DNA of 64,000 bases from Shewanella nanhaiensis (GCF_019457885.1 NZ_JAHZST010000004.1:62001-126000), one strand, 5' to 3'. Positions 29,178-38,327 are shown, numbered from the stretch's first letter. Program-made: numbers and translations. Notes: generated by a model from the sequence alone, not told the origin.

Positions 29178-29514
29178 CTATAATGGCTCCATGAACTTGT
29201 TTTAGTGATGACTTTATTTCTAAAATCAAATGTTTGCATTTTTGTTTGTCTCCAACATCTCCTGAAACTTCCAGTGCTTTAAGTAGGTGAGATGTCTGCT
29301 CTGCACCGACCGCAGCAGCTGAAGTTTTTAAAAAATGAGCTTCCTCTTTTACTGCTGTGAAGGAGTCCTGGTTATACATAAGAATTATCTTTTGTAATGA
29401 CTCTTTAGCCTGCTTTAGGAAGTCAATTTCAAATTGCCTTATCATCACTGGATCGTCACCAATAAGATCTAACATAATATCTTTGTTTAATACTTTTAGA
29501 TTCGGTTCAATCAT
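29122..29514 (-). CDS. Histidine phosphotransfer (Hpt) protein
   Basis: 130 residues. Four-helix Hpt domain with the phospho-acceptor His in EAHFLKTSAAAVGA (about residue 59). The ATG at 29512-29514 overlaps the end of the hybrid kinase gene by eight bases, and its Ser-rich tail (DDSSSNSSMPSS) is encoded by the segment that overlaps the next gene. Shuttles phosphate between the kinase receiver and the receiver protein downstream; may serve both modules because the second lacks an Hpt. Confidence 0.9.
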   Translation of the reverse strand: MIEPNLKVLNKDIMLDLIGDDPVMIRQFEIDFLKQAKESLQKIILMYNQDSFTAVKEEAHFLKTSAAAVGAEQTSHLLKALEVSGDVGDKQKCKHLILEIKSSLKQVHGAIIDDSSSNSSMPSSQGDNAL

Positions 29515-31948
29515 TCACATACCATCTTTCAACGACTTCTTTTAAGTCTTTTAAAATTATGGGTTTACTAACAAAATCATTCATGCCAGTTGATAAACAG
29601 TGGTCAGCATCTCCAGTCATTGCAGCACCTGTGACTGCCACTATGGGTATTGCTTTTTCTCCACTTTCTTTCTCTAGCTCTCTGATTTTTTTTGTCATGT
29701 CATAACCATCAAGTTTTGGCATATGGCAGTCAGTTAAGATGAGTTTATAATCGGCATTCTTCCAATGTTCTATGCCATCGAGTCCATCGTGAGCCAGATC
29801 ACAGCTATACCCTAAGGTCGATAGTTGCTTAAGGATCAGTTTCTGGTTGAGGGGGTTGTCCTCAACCACTAAGATCCCTGCTTTATCGGATATGGGTTGA
29901 GCAGTCTCCTCAATTGAGAGTTGCTCAAGATCTAATTCATCTAAGTCTAAGCATAGTTCATTGTCCATGGATTTATGTATTGAGTTAATAAGCTGTAGTC
30001 GAGTCATCGGGTGCAGTGGCAGTATTGTTGTGTGGGGAAGTATTTGGCGCAATGTGCTGATTTCATTTCTACAGGTGGCAACTATCAGGTGACTACTCTC
30101 TGAAAGCTTATGTTGAATGTTTTTGAGTTGTGCGAAGTGTTGATGGGAGCCGACTAGGACTAGAAGAGAGTCATATTCTCTGGCTGAGGCAAGTTGACTT
30201 TCGGAGTCTAACACCTTCATGAGCGCCCCTTCGCTTTCTAGGTGTTGTCTGATTAACTCTTGGGTATTATGAGTTTCATCTAAATTTAAAAGCACAATTT
30301 TGGTGCCTTCCAGTTGGTATATTGGCTCATCGGTATGTTGCTTAGAGCGCCAGAATGGCAGTTCAACTTTAAAAGTCGCGCCTTCGTTAGGGCAACTAGT
30401 TAGTACTATCTCTCCTCCCATTAGTTGTGCTAGGTTTCCACAAATGGCTAGCCCTAAGCCTGTCCCCCCATATTCTCGTGTCGTTGAACGTTGAGCCTGA
30501 ATGAAGGGGGTAAATAATTTTTTTTGTGTCTCTTTCTCTATGCCGATACCGTTATCTATGATGGAAAATGCAACTTTATAGATAATACTATTGTGCTCAA
30601 CAATATTAATGTTTAGCTGTACCTCTCCCAGTTTGTCAGTTGTAGTGGAGGTGAACTTTAAGGCGTTTCCCAGTAGATTAAAGATTATCTGGCGTACCTT
30701 TACAGCATCGCCTTCCAGATACTTAGGTATAGTGGGATCCTCTGTGACATCTAGTTTTATCTGTTTACCGTTTGCAATGGGGTAGTATATTTGGACCACA
30801 TTATCTATTACCTCTGTGATAGAGAAGTCTCGCTGCTCGAGCTGCATCTTCCCTGCTTCTATTTTGTTAATATCTAATATGTCATTTAAGATAAAGATGA
30901 GATTTTTTGCCGAAGTGGTAGCCGTTTCGATAAGCTCCCTTGATTCTGGTGTTTGTTTCGAGAGCGAAAGCAGATCTAAAGAGCCTAACACTGCATTCAT
31001 CGGGGTTCTTAACTCATGGCTCATCATTGATAAAAAGCTACTTTTTGTTTGATTCGCTTGCTCAGCTCTCTCTTTAGCCTGTTGTAGCTCTAAAGTTCGA
31101 GTTTTTACCCTAGCTTCAGCTTTGTCATTGGCTTCCTGTAGCTCGGCTTGAATATTAAAGAATGGCGTTTGGTTGACACAGACTCCGTCGATACGGCAGA
31201 TCCTATTTTGATCATCTCGGCCTATTTTGGCTTTGGCATGTACATAAATGACCCCCCCATGAGGAGGTACAGATCTATACTGCTCATCATAAAGCTCACC
31301 CGTCGTTAAACTGTGTTGTACCGCATTAATTGCAGACTCTTTATCGTCAGGATGAAGCTGCTGGGCCCATCTCTCTATATTGCCAATATCTTCTGGCTGC
31401 AGGGCAAACATCTTATTTGCTCGACTGTCCCAACTCCAAATCCATTCATTGTCACTGTTTAGCTCCGCTTGCCAGTTTCCAATATCTCCAGCATCTAGTG
31501 CATTATCTCTTGCTTCAATGGCAAATTTTAATGCTGTAAGTGCTTCTTTTTCTTGAGTTCGGTCGGTTAAGGAGCCTGTAATCGTACTATGGTTATCTTC
31601 ATTGAGGAAAACCTCACTTCTTAGTTCAAACCAACGTTCAGTCTCAGCAATCTTAATCTTAAAATCGAAATTACATTGCATACCTAGTGTGAGGTTATCT
31701 GAATGGAAGATATTAAAATGATGCTGATAAGTGGGACTCGTTCTTGCCCTCAATTCATTTAAGGTGAGAGGGTGATCGATTGAGAGTCCAATCAACTCTT
31801 TTAGCTTAGGTGAGAAGTAGCACTCCTCTGTGCACGGCGTAAACTCCCAGATCCCAATATCTGCTCCACTAATTGCATGGGATAAACGATGCAGCTTACT
31901 CTCTGCGAATACAATTTTTGTTGGCTGTTTTTTATTTTGATTAGCCAT
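29507..31948 (-). CDS. Hybrid sensor histidine kinase of phosphorelay module 1
   Basis: 813 residues. Two PAS-like domains (about 20-125 and 135-260), coiled coil, HisKA with His in SHELRTPMNAV near residue 311, HATPase (NLLGNALKFT, DNGIGI, GGTGLGLAI), a degenerate receiver-like region (about 545-650) and a C-terminal receiver (VVEDNPLNQ, LTDCHMPKLDG, KPIIL). No transmembrane segment. First gene of the chain kinase-Hpt-receiver, each overlapping the next. Very similar to 25091-27862, so the two modules arose by duplication. Signal unknown. Confidence 0.9.
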   Translation of the reverse strand: MANQNKKQPTKIVFAESKLHRLSHAISGADIGIWEFTPCTEECYFSPKLKELIGLSIDHPLTLNELRARTSPTYQHHFNIFHSDNLTLGMQCNFDFKIKIAETERWFELRSEVFLNEDNHSTITGSLTDRTQEKEALTALKFAIEARDNALDAGDIGNWQAELNSDNEWIWSWDSRANKMFALQPEDIGNIERWAQQLHPDDKESAINAVQHSLTTGELYDEQYRSVPPHGGVIYVHAKAKIGRDDQNRICRIDGVCVNQTPFFNIQAELQEANDKAEARVKTRTLELQQAKERAEQANQTKSSFLSMMSHELRTPMNAVLGSLDLLSLSKQTPESRELIETATTSAKNLIFILNDILDINKIEAGKMQLEQRDFSITEVIDNVVQIYYPIANGKQIKLDVTEDPTIPKYLEGDAVKVRQIIFNLLGNALKFTSTTTDKLGEVQLNINIVEHNSIIYKVAFSIIDNGIGIEKETQKKLFTPFIQAQRSTTREYGGTGLGLAICGNLAQLMGGEIVLTSCPNEGATFKVELPFWRSKQHTDEPIYQLEGTKIVLLNLDETHNTQELIRQHLESEGALMKVLDSESQLASAREYDSLLVLVGSHQHFAQLKNIQHKLSESSHLIVATCRNEISTLRQILPHTTILPLHPMTRLQLINSIHKSMDNELCLDLDELDLEQLSIEETAQPISDKAGILVVEDNPLNQKLILKQLSTLGYSCDLAHDGLDGIEHWKNADYKLILTDCHMPKLDGYDMTKKIRELEKESGEKAIPIVAVTGAAMTGDADHCLSTGMNDFVSKPIILKDLKEVVERWYVND

Positions 31949-32117
31949 AAATTAGTGTTCGCTATCGGGTAGGAGGGAACAAGTTTGAACTAAATGACTG
32001 TAAGAGTGGAAAAGGTTTGTACGAAACTTAACAGTCTTTAGCCTGCAACTTGAATATAGGAAGGAGGTTCTGAAAAAGAGTGAAGTCGCAGGCATAATCA
32101 TATTCGACCTTTAAAGC

Positions 32118-32136
32118 TTTATACCATAGGTATAAG
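32118..32136. promoter_or_regulatory. Palindrome upstream of the module 1 kinase
   Basis: TTATACC-ATA-GGTATAA, perfect 7-base arms, about 170 bases upstream of the kinase start and within the only sizeable gap there. Possible operator; no known factor recognised. Confidence 0.25.
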
Positions 32137-32184
32137 GATAGCAGGTGCGTACTATTTAGCCCTGTTTAGCAGATAGTGTTTGAG

Positions 32185-33060
32185 CTAAAGTGATGGCTTG
32201 ATAGCCAAAATGTCACAGTGAAGTTGATCTATGATTTGTTCGCTGGTGTGCCCTTTGAATTGGCTTAACCAGCCTTGATGCTCACTTGCACCCACTATCA
32301 CCATATTGGCATGATATTGATCTGCAATAGTTGGAATAATATGATCAGGAAGCCCCTCTACCAGATGCAGTTGACTATCCTCTAAGTGGTAGTTCTGAGC
32401 TGAGTCAATTAGATCAAGCCAGTGTTGTGCTTTGACATCTTGATGACCATCTGTTGAGTTGGAAATGGTTACTTCCATGCTTAAGTCGTTATTATGAAAA
32501 CAGTTAATGAGATGAATATTATTGTCTAATAAGCTGGCTATCTCTTCGCTATCATCAAGCAGCTTTTTATTAAAGTTCAAGTGTTGTTCACTGGTATCGT
32601 CTGTCTCTATTGCTGTTAAAATATTACCTTCATGCTGCCACTGTTTTTCACCGACTAGCATGACTGAGATCTGTTTCTGTCTCAGCAAGCTCCACTCCTC
32701 GGCGAAGAAAAACTCGTGAAAAACTGGGTGATGGTGCTTGTAGTTAACGATAACGAGATCGTATTGATCTTGCTCTATTTCAGATAATACCTCTGTTGAG
32801 ACTGAGTTACTCTTGACCTCTTTTATTTCAATCTCTAACCCTAGGTTTTGATATTGGAGAATTAGATCGTCATTTTCAGCTAAAGGCATCATATCGGTGG
32901 ATTTGTTGGTACTTTTCATAAAATCAAATCTAGGTGTCGCTAGCTGTATCAATGTCAATTTAGATTTTGATTTATCGGCCAGAAATAGTGCCTTCATTAA
33001 GGCGTATTGAGAGGAAAGGTGTGGAGAGAATACACCTAAGATATGTTGATATGAACTCAT
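32185..33060 (-). CDS. Tandem-domain universal stress protein
   Basis: 291 residues from ATG 33058-33060 (GAGGG eight bases upstream). Two Usp domains in tandem, UspE-like; the second ends with the nucleotide-binding pattern VGASEHQGWLSQFKGHTSEQ and DILAIKPS, the first is more degenerate. Cytosolic, probably ATP-binding, involved in stress survival. Stands alone between the phosphorelay genes and a YcxB-like gene. Confidence 0.85.
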   Translation of the reverse strand: MSSYQHILGVFSPHLSSQYALMKALFLADKSKSKLTLIQLATPRFDFMKSTNKSTDMMPLAENDDLILQYQNLGLEIEIKEVKSNSVSTEVLSEIEQDQYDLVIVNYKHHHPVFHEFFFAEEWSLLRQKQISVMLVGEKQWQHEGNILTAIETDDTSEQHLNFNKKLLDDSEEIASLLDNNIHLINCFHNNDLSMEVTISNSTDGHQDVKAQHWLDLIDSAQNYHLEDSQLHLVEGLPDHIIPTIADQYHANMVIVGASEHQGWLSQFKGHTSEQIIDQLHCDILAIKPSL

Positions 33061-33243
33061 GAAGTCAGCCCTCATTTCCATAGTGCCTTTTTCAACTTTA
33101 GCTGACTGGAGGCTAAACGGCTTCTACTAAGATTGATTTAGACTAATGCTTAGGCTTGATAGTGCTGAAGGGTATAGAGGATGCAGTGACGGTGTGGATG
33201 GAAAAGGCTAAATTAGTATCTATTTTAGCCTCTTGAGCGGCGG

Positions 33244-33717
33244 TTATTTTAGCTTACTCTTGATAAACTCGGTGACGTTAGTATCCAACAGCTTTTTTGA
33301 CAGGTAACTGGTTCCACCCGAATGCTTAATTAGGTACCCATTATCGCTAACCTTGTGCTCTATTACCTCTTTCCAAGAGATATGTCCTTTCACAAATTCT
33401 GATTGAGTATCTATTCCTAGTTCATCAATAGTGAGTTGTACTTCATTGTTCGCCGCTTTACTCAGCATCTGACGCCAAAGCCACCAACTCTTTTTGAATC
33501 TGACACTTAGCCCCTCTATTGCACCTAGACCTATGATAAATAGAGATGCATAGGAGTTGACGCCAGTAAGTAGCAGCGCCGTACCTACCAAGAAAAAACC
33601 GATAGTCTTGTAGTAGGACTGAAGGGTTCTATCTTCTGTCACTGATGCTTCGAAGCACTCAGTGAAGTAGTTTTTATCTAATATGTATGATGTGGTATAG
33701 CGAAATGGAGCATTCAT
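33244..33717 (-). CDS. YcxB-like membrane protein
   Basis: 157 residues. Polar N-terminus, two adjacent hydrophobic helices (about residues 38-75), then a soluble domain with the YcxB pattern ending in ISWKEVIEHKVSDNGYLI and the C-terminal helix FIKSKLK. Family of unknown function. The ATG lacks a strong Shine-Dalgarno, so the exact start is less sure. Confidence 0.7.
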   Translation of the reverse strand: MNAPFRYTTSYILDKNYFTECFEASVTEDRTLQSYYKTIGFFLVGTALLLTGVNSYASLFIIGLGAIEGLSVRFKKSWWLWRQMLSKAANNEVQLTIDELGIDTQSEFVKGHISWKEVIEHKVSDNGYLIKHSGGTSYLSKKLLDTNVTEFIKSKLK

Positions 33718-33838
33718 TGGGGTATATATAGTGAAGTTATGGCGCTAGTTTAACCTTTGAAGTATGCAAAGCAACTTTTGTCTTTCTCTGATCTCCATCT
33801 ACACTGAAACAGTGTCTATTTTTTAGTTAGGACGGACT

Positions 33839-34156
33839 ATGTCGTTTACTCCAAAAGGTTACACTCATTGCGAGTCAACCCAAGTTTATACTAATGAAAA
33901 TGTTCCTAAGATTTTGCTAGAGCCACACTATACAAAAATGGGTGTATATGAACAGATCCATGTTTTGTGTGGTGTATTAAAGTATTTAGGATGTAATAGC
34001 CATACTCAGATCACCGATAAAGAGGTGGTGATTAAAGCGAATGAGACCGCTATGGCTCATCCTAATTACCTTCACCGATTAGAACCTGCCAGTGACGATT
34101 TAAAATTTGAGATCCGCTTCTATTCATTAGAAGCTAGGTCAAATTCTGATAAATAG
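33839..34156 (+). CDS. DUF1971 / YeaR-like cupin protein
   Basis: 105 residues, AGGA before ATG 33839. Follows the DUF1971 pattern seen in E. coli YeaR and the TehB N-terminal domain: P-KGYTHCESTQVY, EPHYTKMGVYEQIHVL, GVLKYLG, then HRLEPASDDLKFEIRFY. Probably a single small beta-barrel (cupin) domain. YeaR is nitrate/nitrite induced in E. coli; nothing upstream here shows the same control. Function unknown. Confidence 0.75.
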   Translation: MSFTPKGYTHCESTQVYTNENVPKILLEPHYTKMGVYEQIHVLCGVLKYLGCNSHTQITDKEVVIKANETAMAHPNYLHRLEPASDDLKFEIRFYSLEARSNSDK

Positions 34157-34204
34157 TATCAGAAGCAAATCGCAGGCTAGCAAAATGTTTATAACCAATA
34201 TGGG

Positions 34205-34579
34205 TTATGAACGAAATAGAGATTTTAGCTGAAGGCATTTTTCTGTTTGGTTTGCCTGATCACTTCCTCCCCAATCAGCTTCAACTTGATGGATCAACAT
34301 ATTGACAACCCGTTCAACCTGTTCACCGTTACTCAGTACTGTATTTGTAAAGTCTTCAGATCCTTGGGTTATCGCACCTTGATTGCCTCTATGCCACTCT
34401 TTAAACCATTTTTGGTATTCGGTTTCTCCAGTTTTTCGGGCACAAAACTTAGCTAGTGGTTGGTACATCACTGATTGAATAAATACCATCTCCTCTTGAG
34501 TGTAACTTTCCCTATTATCTGGCTGCGCCAGAAGTGCAAAACTGCTAAGAATAAGAGATATAGTGAATAGGATTCTCAT
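34205..34579 (-). CDS. Small secreted protein of unknown function
   Basis: 124 residues, strong RBS (AAGGAG). Signal peptide ending near LLAQPD; mature part helical with two Cys (KFCARKT and EKCLQLK) that may form a disulfide. Not recognised as a known family. Converges on the YeaR-like gene and has no close neighbour on its strand. Confidence 0.65.
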   Translation of the reverse strand: MRILFTISLILSSFALLAQPDNRESYTQEEMVFIQSVMYQPLAKFCARKTGETEYQKWFKEWHRGNQGAITQGSEDFTNTVLSNGEQVERVVNMLIHQVEADWGGSDQANQTEKCLQLKSLFRS

Positions 34580-34994
34580 TTTTTCTCCTTAGTTACCCTA
34601 CTCAATGTTAATAATCGCAGGTTTAAGTGTTAAATGTTTTCTGACGGTAAGTTTGTGATAGTTACTACCTAGAAACTATGATGGAGATCAAAAGGCTTAT
34701 ATTAAATGCGCTTTTATGTGGGAGGGAGGCATGAGAGCTGCTTATCTAGCGTGTAGACTTGGTTATATTTGCTAGGTGGCGAATTAAATGGAGGCTAAAC
34801 TTTCGGTTAACAAAGCTTAACATGACATTCACAGACGGAGTGGTTAGAGTATTGGTTAAACTCAAAGGATAACCCTGTTAGAGCAGTGTTCTTCTAGTTA
34901 GACAGTGGTTCTAGTGAGATAGAGTTAGAGAGTCTGTTTAATTGAGCAAGCTGTTCTCAGATCATTAGCGTGGGAGGTTAAACGAGGAGAAGAT
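34580..34994. other. Gene-poor stretch upstream of small membrane protein
   Basis: 415 bases with no supported gene. A 14-codon open frame at 34731-34775 has a good Shine-Dalgarno (GGGAGGGAGG) but codes nothing recognisable. A short imperfect direct repeat (TTCTAGTTAGACAGT / TTCTAGTGAGATAGA) lies near 34890-34925. Otherwise featureless. Confidence 0.4.
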
Positions 34995-35243
34995 ATGTTA
35001 ATAGCAAGCATAGCTGAACTGTTTTTCTGGTTTTTTTGGGAGTTTTTACTCTCATTTATCCTGTATACCACAGGAGCGATAGTACTTAGGTTTATTAGTT
35101 TTGGTCGAGTACGTAAGCCACTTTTTATGCCCTCAATCTTTAGCAATGAGAAACGATTGGCAAAGAATGACTTTTTTTCTGCCTATGTATCAGGTTTCTT
35201 TTTCTATCTTATTCTGTTGGCATTTATTATCTGGATTGGATAA
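34995..35243 (+). CDS. Small two-helix membrane protein
   Basis: 82 residues with a strong RBS (GAGGAG). Two hydrophobic segments (about residues 5-33 and 62-81) flank a short basic loop (FGRVRKPLF). Aromatic-rich first helix (LFFWFFWEF). Not recognised; likely an orphan inner-membrane protein. A terminator-like hairpin lies downstream. Confidence 0.65.
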   Translation: MLIASIAELFFWFFWEFLLSFILYTTGAIVLRFISFGRVRKPLFMPSIFSNEKRLAKNDFFSAYVSGFFFYLILLAFIIWIG

Positions 35244-35304
35244 TGAGCTTTATATTGAGAGTATTTGTATGGCGCTTATCATGGCCACTTATTCGCAATA
35301 AGCT

Positions 35305-35340
35305 AAAAAAAGAGTTTGAGTTGATCAGATTCAACTCTTT
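35305..35340. terminator. Bidirectional terminator-like hairpin
   Basis: Stem GAGTTGA / TCAACTC with loop TCAGAT, extended by A-run at 35305-35311 and T-run at 35338-35340. Lies between convergent genes ending at 35243 and 35356; best suited to the minus-strand VOC gene. Confidence 0.6.
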
Positions 35341-35355
35341 GATTAGCTAATTTAA

Positions 35356-35775
35356 TCATTCATATCGATTTCTTAGTGATGGGATATCACTTAGGTATTG
35401 AACAAACTCCACTTCATAGCCGTTAGGGTCAAGGTAGTAGACGTTTTTTCTATATTCATCGACGGCGCCATCTTTATCAAGATTAAACCCTGCTTCAGCT
35501 AATTGAGTCATAACACTATCAATGTCTGAGGTGACAAAAGCGAAGTGTGCCAATCCCACTTGATGGCCTGTTAAGTCTCGATTTTCACCTACGCCATCAT
35601 CATTGAAGGTTAAATATTGATAGTCATCGCCAAAGTGCACCCAGTTTCTCTTTTTCCCGTGCCAGTTTGCTTCTCCTCCACCTCTGACTTTCCAATGGGG
35701 GAAGGCTGCTTGGTAAAATTTCAGTGTTTTCTCAATATCTGTGACGACTAAATTTAGATGCTCTAGATGTATCAT
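35356..35775 (-). CDS. VOC / glyoxalase superfamily protein
   Basis: 139 residues, AAGGAG before ATG 35775. Two beta-alpha-beta-beta-beta modules: begins MIHLEHLNLVVTDIEKTLKF and ends DPNGYEVEFVQYL, with candidate metal ligands His (LEHLN), His (LAHFAF) and Glu (VEFVQ). Substrate unknown. It follows a second VOC gene by 27 bases; the set with the FMN reductase suggests detoxification of electrophiles or redox chemicals. Confidence 0.85.
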   Translation of the reverse strand: MIHLEHLNLVVTDIEKTLKFYQAAFPHWKVRGGGEANWHGKKRNWVHFGDDYQYLTFNDDGVGENRDLTGHQVGLAHFAFVTSDIDSVMTQLAEAGFNLDKDGAVDEYRKNVYYLDPNGYEVEFVQYLSDIPSLRNRYE

Positions 35776-35802
35776 AACTAACTCCTTTATTTGCTTTATT
35801 CT

Positions 35803-36192
35803 TTATAAGTCTTGTTTATCTTTCTGTACTCTCCAAGGTGGGGTGAGTCGATTTTCGCCTGCCCAGTAAAGCTTAATTTTGTTTCCAGAAGGATCATGGA
35901 GTACGGCTTCTCGCCATAAATAACTCTCCATAGTGGGCATCTGATCAAAGTGAAACCCTTTTGCAATCAGTTGGGCTACTAGCTGGTCAAGATCTTGATG
36001 CTCAAAGTAGATGACGCCGTAATTTTTTTGCTCCTCTGGTTGAAGGGAGAGTGAAAAACTAGCGTGCCCATCAATGCACTCAAACCTGGCATAATGGGGA
36101 GTATCCACTATCTGAATAAAACCCATTAGGCGATAAAACTCTGTGGCCTTGTGCATATCCTTGACCGGAAATGTAACTTGATTCATATTCAT
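35803..36192 (-). CDS. VOC superfamily protein
   Basis: 129 residues from ATG 36192 with GGAG six bases upstream (a TTG four codons earlier rejected). VOC fold: NQVTFPVKDMHKATEFY at the start, VIYFEHQDLDQLVAQL in the middle and HDPSGNKIKLYW near the end. Fewer of the usual metal ligands than the neighbour, so it may be a binding protein rather than an enzyme. Six-base-scale spacing to the FMN reductase gene shows cotranscription. Confidence 0.82.
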   Translation of the reverse strand: MNMNQVTFPVKDMHKATEFYRLMGFIQIVDTPHYARFECIDGHASFSLSLQPEEQKNYGVIYFEHQDLDQLVAQLIAKGFHFDQMPTMESYLWREAVLHDPSGNKIKLYWAGENRLTPPWRVQKDKQDL

Positions 36193-36210
36193 CTTTTTCT
36201 CCAACTTTAC

Positions 36211-36843
36211 TTACATTCCGTAGATATACTCCTGCTGTTTAGGATAGGGCTGAGCGCTGTGTCTTGTTCGAATCCCGCTCAGTGCTTCTGCGTATTGATA
36301 AAGCATATGCAAACTATATTGAATACGCCCCTCTAGTGTTGATTCTCTCGTGGTTGAGTGAGCGACTTGGTTGTCGTTTGCCTCAGGTTTACCATTAAGC
36401 ACCTCTTCAACATTGCGTATGATGAGATGATCCGGCAGTGCGACTAACTTGTTATTTTTAAGCGCATTCATTCTCAGCTCTGCGATGGGGTAGGCACCGC
36501 TGATCCCACTGACCACTGAGACTAATAATGCTGGTTTGTGGGCAGTGTCTTGATTGTCACACATAAGTAAAAAATTCTTTAGTAGGGGAGAGGCCATGCC
36601 ACCCCACTCAGGGGTGATCAATATCAGTGCATCGGCGCGCTTTACTTTTTGACTGATCATAGGCCAGGGACTGCCTTTATCTAATTTACTCTCAGCTTCT
36701 CCATCCCAAAAAGGTAACTCATGAGTGCATAGCTCAATATGACTGCTCTGTGAGAATTCCGTTGTTATCTGGGCTAAATAGCTTGCGACTTTGGCACTTT
36801 GAGATTGAGTTCTTTGGCTGCCACTGACAATGAGTAAATTCAT
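36211..36843 (-). CDS. NADPH-dependent FMN reductase family protein
   Basis: 210 residues. Flavodoxin-like fold with phosphate loop SGSQRTQSQS at the N-terminus and the flavin motif TPEWGGMASPLLKNFL near residues 77-93. Probably reduces FMN, quinones or azo compounds with NADPH. It is the first gene of the minus-strand trio and divergent from the SufR-like regulator, which probably controls it. Confidence 0.87.
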   Translation of the reverse strand: MNLLIVSGSQRTQSQSAKVASYLAQITTEFSQSSHIELCTHELPFWDGEAESKLDKGSPWPMISQKVKRADALILITPEWGGMASPLLKNFLLMCDNQDTAHKPALLVSVVSGISGAYPIAELRMNALKNNKLVALPDHLIIRNVEEVLNGKPEANDNQVAHSTTRESTLEGRIQYSLHMLYQYAEALSGIRTRHSAQPYPKQQEYIYGM

Positions 36844-36887
36844 TTAGTAAACCTTTTTGTTTATTTAATGTTTGGTAATGTAATTGC

Positions 36888-36905
36888 TTTACTAAGTAAT
36901 GTAAA
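36888..36905. promoter_or_regulatory. Candidate operator between FMN reductase and regulator genes
   Basis: TTTAC-N8-GTAAA inverted repeat within the 147-base divergent region; related arms AGTAAAC (36847-36853) and GTTTACT (36936-36942) also occur. Probably recognised by the adjacent regulator. Confidence 0.4.
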
Positions 36906-36990
36906 GGTTAGAACACAAATAAAGTAAATAAAAAAGTTTACTTAATGGCTAGATCGGTAATAATGCTAGGTAATAAAGGTGAGAGGTATT

Positions 36991-37617
36991 ATGAAAACCA
37001 GCGAGAAAATCATTCAACTCCTTAAGACTCAAGGGCCGCAAACCGCTAAAGTGTTAGCCACTGAGTTGTCGTTGACGACGATGGGAGTGCGTCAGCATAT
37101 GCAGGCACTTGAAGATGAAGGTGACGTTAGCTTTGAAGATATTAAAGCCAGTCGTGGTCGGCCGACGCGAGTCTGGTCACTCACAGTTAAGAGCAATAGT
37201 CATTTTAGTGATCGACATGAAGAGTTATCGGTACAGCTAATAGATTCAGTTATTAATGTATTCGGTGATTCTGGGCTCGATAAGTTGATCTCCCATAGAG
37301 AGGAGACCTCGTTAGCCATGTATCAGGAGAGGTTAAGTGTAGAGAAAACATTGCTAGGTAAACTCAACGCCTTGGTTGAATTGCGTACAGCAGAAGGTTA
37401 CATGGCAAGCGTTGAGCAGGAGGATGACTTTTACTGGTTATTGGAGAATCACTGTCCAATCTGTGCGGCTGCGAGCAGATGTTTGAATTTTTGTCGCTCA
37501 GAGCTGAAGCAATTCCAAACCTTACTGCAAGAGGATGCCTCTGTAAGTCGTGAAGAGCATATTATCGAGGGCGCCCGCCGTTGTGCCTACAAAGTACAAC
37601 CAATTAAGAAGTCATAA
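36991..37617 (+). CDS. SufR/DeoR-like winged-helix regulator with Cys cluster
   Basis: 208 residues from ATG 36991 (GAGAGG upstream). N-terminal winged helix (TAKVLATELSLTTMGVRQHMQAL, wing RGRPTRVWSL) and a C-terminal domain with ENHCPICAAASRCLNFC and, after 25 or so residues, EGARRCAYKV. This Cys spacing is typical of SufR-type proteins that bind an Fe-S cluster, so it may sense iron, oxygen or redox stress. Divergent from the FMN reductase-VOC genes, its likely targets; its stop overlaps the next gene by one base. Confidence 0.85.
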   Translation: MKTSEKIIQLLKTQGPQTAKVLATELSLTTMGVRQHMQALEDEGDVSFEDIKASRGRPTRVWSLTVKSNSHFSDRHEELSVQLIDSVINVFGDSGLDKLISHREETSLAMYQERLSVEKTLLGKLNALVELRTAEGYMASVEQEDDFYWLLENHCPICAAASRCLNFCRSELKQFQTLLQEDASVSREEHIIEGARRCAYKVQPIKKS

Positions 37618-38327
37618 TGGAATCAAAACGTGCCCGTTTAGACAGGTTTATTAGTCAACACCTTAAGGTTAACCGTAAAAGTGTTCGTTTAATGTTGGCT
37701 AAAGGTCAAGTGAGAGTCGATGGGGAACTTGCTCGTGATATCGACTTTATAGTGGATGAGTTTTCCCACATCTGTGTCAATGATGAAGTTATTCAAGCTA
37801 ATCAAGCTAGCTATATTATGCTGCATAAGCCTGTGGGGGTTGTGAGTGCGACTGTTGATGATAAACACAAGACGGTAATTGAACTACTGGAGTGCGATAA
37901 TAGGGATAGTCTGCATATTGTTGGGAGATTAGATCTTAATACTTCAGGTTTATTACTGTTAACCAATGATGGCCGCTGGTCGAAAAAGTTGATGGATCCT
38001 GAGTATAAGGTTGGAAAACTATATCGCGTAGAGCTGCAAAACCCACTGACTGTTGAGTATATTTCAGCTTTTGCTAAGGGGATGTATTTTGAATTTGAAG
38101 ATATAACAACCTTGCCGGCTGAACTTGAAATAGTCGATAGCCACACAGCTTTAGTGACTCTGTATGAGGGGCGTTATCATCAGATTAAGCGGATGTTTGG
38201 TCGTTTTCGTAATCCCGTTGTTGGTCTACATAGAATATCAGTAGGTCAAATAGTGTTGGATAAAACGCTGGCCTCGGGTCAGAGCCGCCCGCTGACTCCT
38301 GAGGAAATTAAGCATAAACTAACATAA
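37617..38327 (+). CDS. 16S rRNA pseudouridine synthase, RsuA family
   Basis: 236 residues. N-terminal S4 RNA-binding domain (LDRFISQHLKVNRKSVRLML), then the RsuA-type catalytic domain with the essential Asp in GRLDLNTSGLLLLTNDG and the RYHQIKRMFG motif. Length and motifs match RsuA (Psi516) better than RluB/E/F. Starts at ATG 37617, sharing one base with the regulator stop (TAATG). Confidence 0.88.
   Translation: MESKRARLDRFISQHLKVNRKSVRLMLAKGQVRVDGELARDIDFIVDEFSHICVNDEVIQANQASYIMLHKPVGVVSATVDDKHKTVIELLECDNRDSLHIVGRLDLNTSGLLLLTNDGRWSKKLMDPEYKVGKLYRVELQNPLTVEYISAFAKGMYFEFEDITTLPAELEIVDSHTALVTLYEGRYHQIKRMFGRFRNPVVGLHRISVGQIVLDKTLASGQSRPLTPEEIKHKLT

Noticed and set aside
34731..34775. 14-codon frame with strong Shine-Dalgarno
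   Set aside because: Too short, no recognisable leader-peptide features and 220 bases from the next gene.
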